NCBI GenBank assembly: GCA_043739385.1
Contig: JAYUED010000050.1
Span: 1-64,000, forward strand
Length of the DNA: 64,000 nt
From: Defluviibacillus sp043739385
GTDB taxonomy: Bacteria; Pseudomonadota; Gammaproteobacteria; Burkholderiales; Burkholderiaceae_C
Direction of reading: 5' to 3'
The position numbers and the translations under genes were made by a program. Positions 15,991 through 24,024 of this stretch are shown one piece after another (position 1 is the first letter of the stretch; each line of letters begins with the position of its first letter). The notes below the pieces were generated by a model. The model saw only the letters and a program-made list of their open reading frames with translations. It was not told the origin of the DNA and searched no databases.

Positions 15991-17658
15991 ATGTTTCTCA
16001 TCTCTAACCTTAGCGGCTTGATCCACAGCCGACCTCCGGTTTCGTTTGCCAAGAGATTATTTCAAAGGTCTGTAATAGCTTTTTCGCTACCGGCCTTGTT
16101 GATGCTCGGCGGCCTTGCTAGCACCAGCGCCTTAGCGGCCCCCGGAACCCCTGGGACGCCGCAGGCGCCTATTACGGTGTACACCGAGAACTTTGAGAAC
16201 GTTCCCGTTTCTACTACAGCCCAGGCGCTAGAGAGTTACACAGGCGCAGCCCCACTTAGCGAGACCTATACGGCAGATCCGGTCTGGCTGAGCGCCAATA
16301 ACTCCTGTAATGGCATCGTCCTTTCCTCCAACATGAACAATACCAACGGCATTGCTTGTGGGGCCTTTCCTCAGCTTCAATCCTTGGCGAACACGCTGGG
16401 CGGGCGTAATGGTTCTGCTATACCCGGGGATAATCATGTTGTCGCAGGCTATACCAACAGCTCTACTCCAGGCACACCCGGAATGGACACGGTGGAGTTT
16501 GAAACAGTCAATCGGATTCCGCTGTCTTTTCCCAACAGCCGCTTTGTTACATTCTCGGTCAACGCCGCTGCGATCAACTGCTATGCCGGTGGACCGTTGT
16601 ATAAGTTCTATCTCGTTGACCCAAGCTCAGGCACCGAGACCGCGACGTTCACGGCGCCAATCAACCCTTGCACGAGTCCACAGCCACCCGTGCCCGCAGG
16701 CCCAAACCCCATACTCTCCGGTAGCTATGCATCGAATAGCGCCATACTGTTCAGCGGTGCCTCGCTCAAAATCCGCATGCGCAACGGTAACGGCAGTGGC
16801 AGTGGCAACGACGCCGCCTTCGATGACATCAAGGCGCTGGATGCGACACCGCAGCTCGATAAATCGTTTTCTCCGGCCAACCAAGTGTTTGGGCTGACCT
16901 CAACCCTGACATTGACGATCACTAATACTACCGACCTGGCATCTAAGAACGGATGGTCGTTCACCGATACTTTGCCGGTCGGGCTCATAGTGGCTGCCCC
17001 GGTTTCCGCATCAACCAACTGTCCGTCTGGCGCTGTCACGGCGGTGAGCGGTGGCAATACGGTTGCCGGTTCAGGGAATCTCACAGCAGGGTTGGCGAGC
17101 TGCACGGTAACGGTAGCGGTCACATCGAATATTCGAGGCACTTTCACCAACAATGCGTCGAATATCACGTCTTCTGTGGGTCTCACTCCGCCTGGAAGCG
17201 CATCGGTCACGTTTGCTGATGCCCCGTTTGCAAACATGAGTACCACTATCAACCTGCCCCAAAATGTGGCAGCTGGGAGCACGGTGAACGGCAGCTTTAC
17301 CTGTACCAATGGAGGCGTATCTGACGCCTCAGCGGCGACCTGCAGTATTACTGGCTTGCCGGCTGCTGCAACAGTTAATTGCGCACCACCAGTACCGGTG
17401 GCCAACCTAGCCTCGGGCAATTCGATAGTCTGCAGCGTGAGTTTCACGATGCCCTCAACCCCGGTGACGGCGACGGCGACGGCGGGCAGTAACACGCCAG
17501 ATCCAGACCTGACAAACAACACAGCAAGAGCAACGGTCAGCAACCCAGCGGTATCGCTCACAGGCGTTCCGATGAATGAACCGTGGATGATTGTCTCGCT
17601 AATCTTGTTGTTGGCTGGGGTGGTTGGAGCACAGCAGACTTTGCGTAGAAAGCTTTAA
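15991..17658 (+). CDS. Secreted DUF11-like protein with variant IPTL-CTERM sorting tail
   Basis: 555 residues from ATG 15991, with GAGGT ten bases upstream. Residues ~20-45 form a signal peptide (SLPALLMLGGLASTSALA). An unrecognised domain of ~200 residues follows, with ENFENVPVSTTAQALESYTG, DPVWLSANNSCNGIV and a Gly/Asn-rich loop IRMRNGNGSGSGNDAAFDD. Then come DUF11-like modules (LTITNTTDLASKNGWSFTD; NLTAGLASCTVTVAVTSN; TPDPDLTNNTARATV). The tail VPMNEPW, the helix MIVSLILLLAGVVG and RRKL have the P-x4-W spacing of the IPTLxxWG-CTERM signal recognised by exosortase H but lack the TL. It is probably exported, processed and displayed on the cell surface; function unknown. Confidence 0.8.
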   Translation: MFLISNLSGLIHSRPPVSFAKRLFQRSVIAFSLPALLMLGGLASTSALAAPGTPGTPQAPITVYTENFENVPVSTTAQALESYTGAAPLSETYTADPVWLSANNSCNGIVLSSNMNNTNGIACGAFPQLQSLANTLGGRNGSAIPGDNHVVAGYTNSSTPGTPGMDTVEFETVNRIPLSFPNSRFVTFSVNAAAINCYAGGPLYKFYLVDPSSGTETATFTAPINPCTSPQPPVPAGPNPILSGSYASNSAILFSGASLKIRMRNGNGSGSGNDAAFDDIKALDATPQLDKSFSPANQVFGLTSTLTLTITNTTDLASKNGWSFTDTLPVGLIVAAPVSASTNCPSGAVTAVSGGNTVAGSGNLTAGLASCTVTVAVTSNIRGTFTNNASNITSSVGLTPPGSASVTFADAPFANMSTTINLPQNVAAGSTVNGSFTCTNGGVSDASAATCSITGLPAAATVNCAPPVPVANLASGNSIVCSVSFTMPSTPVTATATAGSNTPDPDLTNNTARATVSNPAVSLTGVPMNEPWMIVSLILLLAGVVGAQQTLRRKL

Positions 17659-17734
17659 GAATGCCCCGATTTAGGGGCTGCTTAAGAGGACTTGGTTGAG
17701 GGTGCGAGGCATAAAAATCGTGTCCAATCGAAGC

Positions 17735-17974
17735 ATGGAACATCCCAACCTCAACTCAACCGCCAGCGACCATACCGATCAACGTCTTATCAACCTGGAA
17801 ATCAAGGCCAGCTACACCGAAGACCTGCTTGATCAGCTCGATGCCGTCATCGTGCGGCAACAGCAGCAAATTGACCTGCTAATCAGCGAAATAACCCGTC
17901 TGCGCCAGCCAGTCTCCGAAACCGGGGTGAGTGCAACGCGCAACCCGCGTGATGAACTGCCTCCGCACTACTGA
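17735..17974 (+). CDS. slyX: SlyX family protein
   Basis: 79 residues from ATG 17735. SlyX proteins are short cytoplasmic coiled coils of unknown function, named from the slyD neighbourhood in E. coli. The family pattern is clear: QRLINLEIKASYTEDLLDQL, then DAVIVRQQQQIDLLISEITR, with a heptad pattern through residues ~15-55, and the usual basic/Pro-rich end LPPHY. It stands between the CTERM genes and urtA and shows no operon link. Confidence 0.85.
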   Translation: MEHPNLNSTASDHTDQRLINLEIKASYTEDLLDQLDAVIVRQQQQIDLLISEITRLRQPVSETGVSATRNPRDELPPHY

Positions 17975-18209
17975 GCTGCTGAACTACTCAGCTTGTACAA
18001 ACTGCTCGCCAGCCTGTCACTCCGCTAAAAACGTGCTAAAAATCCCTTAGGCTGAGCTCAGAAAACCGGGTGGGGTGCCCGCATACGCCACAAGGCGTAT
18101 TTCCCAATCCCCCGCTTCTCCCTAAAGTCTACCCATCGCCACACATTTCGGGTCTCCCAAGGCCTCTTGTGTAGCGACAAGTTCACTTTCACCACCCGGA
18201 GAAGCACAC

Positions 18210-19496
18210 ATGCAACGCATCCCATCACGTACCGCCTCACGTCGTTTTACCCTTAAGGCGATCACCGCCGCCGTCGCGCTGACGGGCCTGTCGGTCATGC
18301 CAGCTTTCGCGGCGGACACCATCAAAGTTGGTGTCTTGCACAGCCTCTCAGGCACTATGGCTATCTCAGAAACAGTGTTGAAAGACACCGTGCTGATGGC
18401 CATTGACGAGATCAATGCCAAGGGTGGCTTGCTCGGCAAGAAGTTGGAGCCAGTGGTTGTTGACCCGGCTTCCAACTGGCCGCTGTTTGCTGAGAAAACC
18501 AAGCAGCTGCTGACGCAAGACAAAGTGGACGTGATTTTTGGCTGCTGGACTTCGGTGTCCCGCAAGTCAGCACTGCCAGTGCTGGAAGAGTTGAACGGCC
18601 TGCTGTTCTACCCCGTACAGTACGAAGGCGAGGAGCTGTCCAAGAACGTGTTTTACACCGGTGCTGCGCCTAACCAGCAAGCTATCCCCGCTGTGGACTA
18701 TTTGATGAGCAAAGAAGGCGGCGGCGCCAAGCGTTGGGTATTGCTGGGCACGGACTATGTGTACCCCCGCACCACCAACAAAATTTTGCGCGCTTACCTT
18801 AAGAGCAAGGGCGTGAAAGATTCAGACATCGACGAAAAGTACACCCCATTTGGTCACTCAGACTATCAAACCATCGTAGCTGACATCAAGAAGTTTGCAG
18901 CTAGCGGCAAGACTGCAGTTGTCTCCACCATCAATGGCGACTCCAACGTACCGTTCTACAAAGAACTGGGCAATGCCGGTTTGAAGGCCAAAGACGTGCC
19001 CGTGGTGGCGTTCTCAGTTGGCGAAGAAGAGCTGCGCGGCGTGGACACCAAGCCGTTGGTTGGTCACTTGGCTGCATGGAATTACTTCATGTCGATCAAG
19101 AACCCCACCAACACCGAGTTCATCGCCAAATGGTCTGCTTACGCCAAAGCCAAGAAGATTCCTGGACACATGGACAAGCCACTGACCAATGACCCGATGG
19201 AAGCCACCTACATTGGTATCAACATGTGGGCTCAGGCTGTGACCAAAGCCAAGTCTACTGACGTTGACAAGGTGATTGCGGCGATGGCAGGCCAGACCTT
19301 CAAGGCGCCAAGCGGCATCATGTCCAAGATGGACGAGAAGAACCACCACCTGCACAAGTCGGTGTTCATCGGCGAAATCAAGGCAGATGGTCAGTTCAAC
19401 GTAGTGTGGAAGACTCCTGGCCCTGTAAAGGCCAAGCCATGGAGCCCGTACATCGAAGGCAATTCAGTGAAGCCTGACGAGCCAGTCAAGAAGTAA
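18210..19496 (+). CDS. urtA: Urea ABC transporter, periplasmic urea-binding protein
   Basis: 428 residues. UrtA binds urea (and short-chain amides) in the periplasm for the UrtBCDE importer. After an export signal with a twin-arginine-like SRRFTLK and cleavage near PAFAADTIKVG, it has the hallmarks that separate UrtA from LivK: VGVLHSLSGTMAISE, FGCWTSVSRKSALPVLEE, LLFYPVQYEGEE and FSVGEEELRG. The ribosome site is CGGAG before ATG 18210. A hairpin follows the gene before urtB, as is usual for abundantly made binding proteins. The 235-bp upstream gap shows no recognisable NtrC or sigma-54 site. urtABCDE is complete here, but urease itself is not in the window. Confidence 0.96.
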   Translation: MQRIPSRTASRRFTLKAITAAVALTGLSVMPAFAADTIKVGVLHSLSGTMAISETVLKDTVLMAIDEINAKGGLLGKKLEPVVVDPASNWPLFAEKTKQLLTQDKVDVIFGCWTSVSRKSALPVLEELNGLLFYPVQYEGEELSKNVFYTGAAPNQQAIPAVDYLMSKEGGGAKRWVLLGTDYVYPRTTNKILRAYLKSKGVKDSDIDEKYTPFGHSDYQTIVADIKKFAASGKTAVVSTINGDSNVPFYKELGNAGLKAKDVPVVAFSVGEEELRGVDTKPLVGHLAAWNYFMSIKNPTNTEFIAKWSAYAKAKKIPGHMDKPLTNDPMEATYIGINMWAQAVTKAKSTDVDKVIAAMAGQTFKAPSGIMSKMDEKNHHLHKSVFIGEIKADGQFNVVWKTPGPVKAKPWSPYIEGNSVKPDEPVKK

Positions 19497-19518
19497 GCAC
19501 CCGAAGTTAACAGTTACT

Positions 19519-19541
19519 GCACGGCCCGTTGTGGGCCGTGC
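19519..19541. terminator. Intercistronic hairpin between urtA and urtB
   Basis: A perfect 9-bp GC-rich stem (19519-19527 with 19533-19541, loop GTTGT) lies 22 bases after the urtA stop and 19 bases before urtB. It has no proper T-run, so it probably causes partial termination or protects the urtA message rather than ending the operon. Confidence 0.6.
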
Positions 19542-19560
19542 CTACTTTAAAGATGCCTTC

Positions 19561-21135
19561 ATGCTGATAAGAAAATTGCTCTTTACTGCTACTCTTTGCA
19601 TAGCTGCTAATGCGCATGCATTAAGCGCTAACGAGGCAAAATCCATCGCATCTGGTGAACCTGATGTACGCATCGAGGCGCTGAACAAGGCCGTTGCCAC
19701 GGCAGACGACAAGACGGCTGCTTTTTTGCAAGCCCTGAGCGACGATGCCGTCAAAGTAGAGGGCGACAAAGTATTTGTCATCAAAGACGGCAAAGGTTTT
19801 GATCCGGTGACGGGCGCTGAACTGCCGGTGCCCGAGTCCGCCGAAGACGTGATGAACAACAACCGTATGCACGGTGAGTTGGATTCGGCGATGGCGGCGT
19901 TGAAGCTGTTCTCTAAAGACGCGAAAGTACGCGCCGAAGCAGTCAAGTCCCTGCAAAGTGAAACCGACGACACCAAGCTGCCGTTGATCGAAAAAGCATT
20001 CGCCGCTGAGCAAGACGCGAAGATCAAGGAAGCGCTGGGCTTAGTGCGTGCCGCTGTGCTTCTCAACAGCCCCGATAACGCCAAACGCTTGACAGCTGCC
20101 AAGCTGCTGTCCGAGAGCACCACAACCAACGCTAAAACGGCTTTGATTGAGCGAATCAAAATAGAGTCCTCGCCAGACGTGAAGTCTGCGCTTCAAAATT
20201 CATTGCGCACTGTGGAGACCTCGCTGGCCTGGGGCGACAAAATTGCGGCTATTTTCAGCGGCATCAGCTTGGGCAGCATTCTGCTGCTGGTTGCGCTGGG
20301 CTTGGCCATCACCTACGGGCTGATGGGCGTCATCAACATGGCCCATGGCGAGTTGATGATGATCGGAGCCTATGCGACTTACGTGGTGCAAGGTCTGTTT
20401 CAAAAGTACCTGCCGGGGCTGTTTGACTGGTATTTACTGGTTTCGGTGCCCGTTGCCTTCCTGGCTTCTGCCTTGGTAGGCGCGGCTCTGGAGCGCAGCG
20501 TGATTCGCTTTCTGTATGGTCGTCCGCTGGAGACGCTGCTGGCCACTTGGGGTATCAGTTTGATGCTGCAACAGTTGGTACGCACAATTTTTGGCGCGCA
20601 AAACGTGGGTGTCGAAAACCCAAGTTGGATGAGCGGTGGTATTCAACTGATGGGCAACCTGCAACTGCCTTGGAACCGCATCATCATCATCGCCTTTGCG
20701 GTGGCAGTGTTGCTGGGTATGGGCTGGCTGATTGGTAGAACGCGCCTTGGCCTGTTCGTGCGCGGCGTTACGCAAAACCGGCCGATTGCTTCATGCATGG
20801 GTGTCAACACCGCCCGCATAGACACCTACGCTTTTGCGTTGGGCTCAGGCATAGCAGGGTTAGCCGGTTGCGCCTTGAGCCAAGTGGGTAATGTGGGGCC
20901 AGATTTGGGCCAAGGCTATATCGTGGATTCGTTCATGGTGGTGGTGCTGGGCGGTGTGGGTCAGTTGGCGGGCACTGTGTACGCCGCGATGGGTTTGGGT
21001 GTGCTCAACAAGCTGCTCGAAGGTTTCACTGGCGCAGTGCTGGCCAAGATTGCCGTGCTCGTATTCATCATCATCTTCATCCAAAAGCGGCCTCAAGGCA
21101 TCTTCGCGATGAAGGGCCGTTCTGCGGAGGCTTGA
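19561..21135 (+). CDS. urtB: Urea ABC transporter, permease subunit UrtB
   Basis: 524 residues from ATG 19561. UrtB proteins are longer than LivH because of a ~230-residue periplasmic N-terminal region, present here after a signal (LCIAANAHALS). That region is helical and repeat-like (ALNKAVATADDKTAAFLQAL; AKVRAEAVKSLQSE; LIEKAFAAEQDAKIKEAL). The membrane part has about eight helices, with ITYGLMGVINMAHGELMMIGA, GRPLETLLATWGISLMLQQ and VDSFMVVVLGGVGQLAGTV. It pairs with UrtC to form the channel. urtC starts four bases after its stop. Confidence 0.95.
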   Translation: MLIRKLLFTATLCIAANAHALSANEAKSIASGEPDVRIEALNKAVATADDKTAAFLQALSDDAVKVEGDKVFVIKDGKGFDPVTGAELPVPESAEDVMNNNRMHGELDSAMAALKLFSKDAKVRAEAVKSLQSETDDTKLPLIEKAFAAEQDAKIKEALGLVRAAVLLNSPDNAKRLTAAKLLSESTTTNAKTALIERIKIESSPDVKSALQNSLRTVETSLAWGDKIAAIFSGISLGSILLLVALGLAITYGLMGVINMAHGELMMIGAYATYVVQGLFQKYLPGLFDWYLLVSVPVAFLASALVGAALERSVIRFLYGRPLETLLATWGISLMLQQLVRTIFGAQNVGVENPSWMSGGIQLMGNLQLPWNRIIIIAFAVAVLLGMGWLIGRTRLGLFVRGVTQNRPIASCMGVNTARIDTYAFALGSGIAGLAGCALSQVGNVGPDLGQGYIVDSFMVVVLGGVGQLAGTVYAAMGLGVLNKLLEGFTGAVLAKIAVLVFIIIFIQKRPQGIFAMKGRSAEA

Positions 21136-21138
21136 GCT

Positions 21139-22320
21139 ATGAACACAACCTCTAATCCTTCTTTAAATTCTTCAACTCCTTCAACTCCTTCAACTCCTTC
21201 AACCTCTTCGACGACTACAACCACTACTGTGATATTGCCCCCCAAAGCCCCCTTGATGACCGGTACCGGCTGGAGCGCCTTCATCGTTGCGTTGATCGTG
21301 GTCTGCGCCGTCGCACCCTCACTGAATTTACTGGTGCCGAGCGACAGTGCGTTCCATCTCAGCGACTACGCCGTGGGCTTGATTGGCAAGTTCATGTGCT
21401 ACGCGATTTGTGCGCTGGCGATGGATTTGATCTGGGGCTATACGGGCATTTTGAGCCTGGGCCACGGCGTATTTTTTGCCATCGGTGGTTATGTGATGGG
21501 CATGTACCTGATGCGCCAGATTGGCACGGATGGCAATTACAAAAGCAACTTGCCCGACTTCATGGTTTTTCTGGACTGGAAGACGCTGCCCTGGCAATGG
21601 ACGTTCAGCGACAGCTTCATCGCCACGCTGATCTTGATCGTCGCGGTGCCGGGTGTGGTGGCCTTCATCTTTGGTTTCTTCGCCTTCCGCTCGCGGATCA
21701 AAGGCGTGTACTTTTCTATCATCACCCAGGCGATGACCTTCGCCGCCATGCTGCTGTTCTTCCGCAATGAGACAGGTTTTGGCGGCAACAACGGTTTCAC
21801 CGATTTCAAGCGGATTCTGGGCTTGCCGATTGCCACACCCTCCATGCGCATGACGCTGTTTGTGCTGACTGGCGTGATGCTGCTGGGCTGCTATCTGTTC
21901 GCTAAATGGCTGATCGCCAGCAAGTATGGCCGCGTGCTGCAAGCGATTCGCGACGCGGAAACGAGGGTCATGTTCTCGGGCTACAACCCGCTGGGCTACA
22001 AGCTCAGTATCTGGGTGATTTCCGCCATCATGTGCGGCGTTGCCGGGGCGCTGTACGTGCCGCAGGTCGGCATCATCAACCCGAGTGAGATGAGCACGGC
22101 GAATTCGATTGAGATCGCCATCTGGGCGGCTGTGGGAGGCCGGGCGACGCTGATTGGGCCGATTATTGGCGCGTTCATCGTGAACGGTGCGAAGAGTTGG
22201 TTGACGGTGGCGGCCCCTGAATACTGGTTGTACTTTTTGGGCGCGCTGTTCATTGGCGTGACCTTGTATCTGCCCAACGGCATTGTGGGTCTGGTTAAAA
22301 AACTCCGGGGAGATAAGTAA
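21139..22320 (+). CDS. urtC: Urea ABC transporter, permease subunit UrtC
   Basis: 393 residues, LivM-like, with ten or so helices. Marks are YAICALAMDLIWGYTGILSLGH, GYVMGMYLMRQIG and WAAVGGRATLIGPIIGAF. The first ~35 residues are an unusual Ser/Thr/Pro tract from a 9-bp tandem repeat (four TTCAACTCC units at 21171-21206) followed by a run of Thr codons, placed before the first membrane helix in the cytoplasm. UrtC homologues normally have a short charged leader. It works with UrtB and the two ATPases that follow. Confidence 0.95.
   Translation: MNTTSNPSLNSSTPSTPSTPSTSSTTTTTTVILPPKAPLMTGTGWSAFIVALIVVCAVAPSLNLLVPSDSAFHLSDYAVGLIGKFMCYAICALAMDLIWGYTGILSLGHGVFFAIGGYVMGMYLMRQIGTDGNYKSNLPDFMVFLDWKTLPWQWTFSDSFIATLILIVAVPGVVAFIFGFFAFRSRIKGVYFSIITQAMTFAAMLLFFRNETGFGGNNGFTDFKRILGLPIATPSMRMTLFVLTGVMLLGCYLFAKWLIASKYGRVLQAIRDAETRVMFSGYNPLGYKLSIWVISAIMCGVAGALYVPQVGIINPSEMSTANSIEIAIWAAVGGRATLIGPIIGAFIVNGAKSWLTVAAPEYWLYFLGALFIGVTLYLPNGIVGLVKKLRGDK
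21171..21206 (+). repeat. 9-bp tandem repeat inside urtC
   Basis: Four perfect TTCAACTCC units encode a Ser-Thr-Pro repeat at the UrtC N-terminus. The unit is a multiple of three, so changes in copy number would alter length but not frame. Confidence 0.9.
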
Positions 22321-22405
22321 TGAGGAACGCAGGGCCGTCCCAAGTGACGAGGGCCCCCTCGGGGGGCAGCGCAGTATGCGAAGCGACAAGCGTGGGGATA
22401 TCGCC
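22321..22405. repeat. GC-rich REP-like hairpin in the urtC-urtD spacer
   Basis: The 85 bp between urtC and the chosen urtD start contain a hairpin of six G-C pairs (22353-22358 with 22362-22367, TCG loop) within a C-run/G-run context, GGCCCCCTCGGGGGGCAG. From memory, very similar C5-TCG-G6 hairpins recur between genes of Comamonadaceae. Only one copy is seen here. It interrupts an otherwise tight operon. Confidence 0.55.
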
Positions 22406-23281
22406 ATGACACCGGATTTATTGGAAGAAGGCGCCCGTCGCTTGGCGAAGATTACTCAAAAAGAAGAGCAAGGAAAAACCGAATCTGGTGGCCGAGAAGC
22501 TGGTTTCTCGCGTGTTGCCACGCCCGGCGAAGTAGACGTGTCGCATGGCCGAATTTTGTACCTGGAAGACGTGTGCGTCAGCTTCGACGGCTTTAAAGCC
22601 ATCAATAAGCTCAGTCTGGATATCGCGCCCGGTGAGTTGCGGTGCATCATCGGCCCCAACGGCGCGGGCAAGACCACGATGATGGACATCATCACCGGCA
22701 AAACTCGACCCGATTCCGGCACGGTGTTCTTTGGCAGCACGATAGATTTGCTGCGCTACAAAGAGGCTGAAATTGCCCAACTGGGCATTGGCCGTAAGTT
22801 CCAGAAACCCACAGTGTTTGAGCAGCTTACGGTGTTTGAAAACCTGGAACTGGCGCTCAAAACCGACAAGCGCGTGGTGCCTTCAATGCGCTTCAAGTTG
22901 GACAGCCGCCAAAGCGACCGTCTCGCTGAAATTTTGCACACGATCCACCTCGCCGACAGCGTTTCGCGCATGGCGGGCAACCTCAGTCACGGGCAAAAAC
23001 AGTGGCTGGAGATCGGGATGCTGCTGATGCAAGACCCCAAACTGCTGCTGCTCGATGAGCCTGTTGCGGGAATGACGGATGAAGAAACGGCGCGTACTGC
23101 TGAGTTGTTTTTGACCCTCAAAGGCAAACACTCGTTGATGGTGGTGGAGCACGACATGAGCTTTATCCGCACGATAAGCGATATCGTGACGGTTCTGTGT
23201 GATGGCTCGGTGCTGGCACAGGGCACGCTGGACCAGGTGCAGTCGGATGAGCGAGTGATTGAGGTCTATTTAGGAAGATAA
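22406..23281 (+). CDS. urtD: Urea ABC transporter, ATP-binding subunit UrtD
   Basis: 291 residues from ATG 22406. The frame is open further upstream through the REP-like spacer, but the family N-terminus is MTPDLLEEGARRLAKI. The ATPase domain has IIGPNGAGKTTMMDIITGK (Walker A), GNLSHGQKQWLEIGMLL (signature), LLLLDEPVAGMTDEE (Walker B) and MVVEHDMSFI (switch histidine). A ~40-residue linker rich in Lys/Glu separates the start from the ABC domain. urtE follows two bases after the stop. Confidence 0.94.
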   Translation: MTPDLLEEGARRLAKITQKEEQGKTESGGREAGFSRVATPGEVDVSHGRILYLEDVCVSFDGFKAINKLSLDIAPGELRCIIGPNGAGKTTMMDIITGKTRPDSGTVFFGSTIDLLRYKEAEIAQLGIGRKFQKPTVFEQLTVFENLELALKTDKRVVPSMRFKLDSRQSDRLAEILHTIHLADSVSRMAGNLSHGQKQWLEIGMLLMQDPKLLLLDEPVAGMTDEETARTAELFLTLKGKHSLMVVEHDMSFIRTISDIVTVLCDGSVLAQGTLDQVQSDERVIEVYLGR

Positions 23282-23283
23282 CT

Positions 23284-23976
23284 ATGCTGACCGTCAAAAA
23301 CATCAACCAATACTACGGTGGCTCCCACATCCTGCGCGATGTGAGTTTGCAGGCCACCCTGGGCAAAGTTACCGTGCTCCTGGGCCGCAACGGTGTAGGC
23401 AAGACTACATTGCTGAAATCGCTGATGGGCTTGGTGCCCATCAAAACTGGCACCATCGAGTTCGATGGCAAGCAAATTCAAAATGCCACGCCTTATGAGC
23501 GCGCCCGCGCTGGTGTGGGCTTTGTGCCTCAAGGCCGCGAGATTTTTGCCCGCCTTACGGTAGAAGAAAACCTGCGCATGGGCTTGGCTTACAAACCGGC
23601 CAGCACGCCTATTCCGCCTGAGTTGTATGAGCTGTTCCCAGTCTTGAAACAGATGCTGCACCGCCGTGGTGGTGATTTATCGGGTGGTCAGCAGCAGCAG
23701 CTGGCGATTGCCCGTGCGTTGGCGGCTGGCCCTAAATTACTGATTCTGGACGAGCCCACCGAAGGGATCCAGCCCAGCATCATCAAAGACATTGGCCGCG
23801 TCATCCGCATGTTGGCGGATCGGGGCACCATGGCGATTGTGTTGTGCGAGCAGTATTACGACTTTGCCGAAGAGCTGGCCGATGATTACCTGGTGATGGA
23901 GCGCGGTGAGTTTATTGCCCGTGGCCCCGGCTATGAGATGGAAGCCAAGGGCGTGAGGCAGCTGGTAGCGATTTAG
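23284..23976 (+). CDS. urtE: Urea ABC transporter, ATP-binding subunit UrtE
   Basis: 230 residues, LivF-like. Walker A is LLGRNGVGKTTLLKSLMG, the signature is DLSGGQQQQLAIARALA, Walker B is LLILDEPTEGIQPSII, and CEQYYDFAEELADDYLVMERG is the UrtE form of the region where LivF has the switch histidine; here glutamine replaces histidine, as is common in LivF/UrtE. NINQYYGGSHILRDVS at the start is typical. It is the last urt gene. No hairpin terminator is seen before the next gene 48 bp away. Confidence 0.95.
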   Translation: MLTVKNINQYYGGSHILRDVSLQATLGKVTVLLGRNGVGKTTLLKSLMGLVPIKTGTIEFDGKQIQNATPYERARAGVGFVPQGREIFARLTVEENLRMGLAYKPASTPIPPELYELFPVLKQMLHRRGGDLSGGQQQQLAIARALAAGPKLLILDEPTEGIQPSIIKDIGRVIRMLADRGTMAIVLCEQYYDFAEELADDYLVMERGEFIARGPGYEMEAKGVRQLVAI

Positions 23977-24024
23977 CACCGATTTTGCGGTCATCGCCGT
24001 CATACATCACCGTATCATCATGCG

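Noticed and set aside
18120..18209. Sigma-54/NtrC promoter before urtA
   Set aside because: No GG-N10-GC element with proper spacing could be found.
21328..22407. 359-codon open frame opposite urtC
   Set aside because: Arg/His/Gln-rich composition typical of an antisense frame; urtC is clear.
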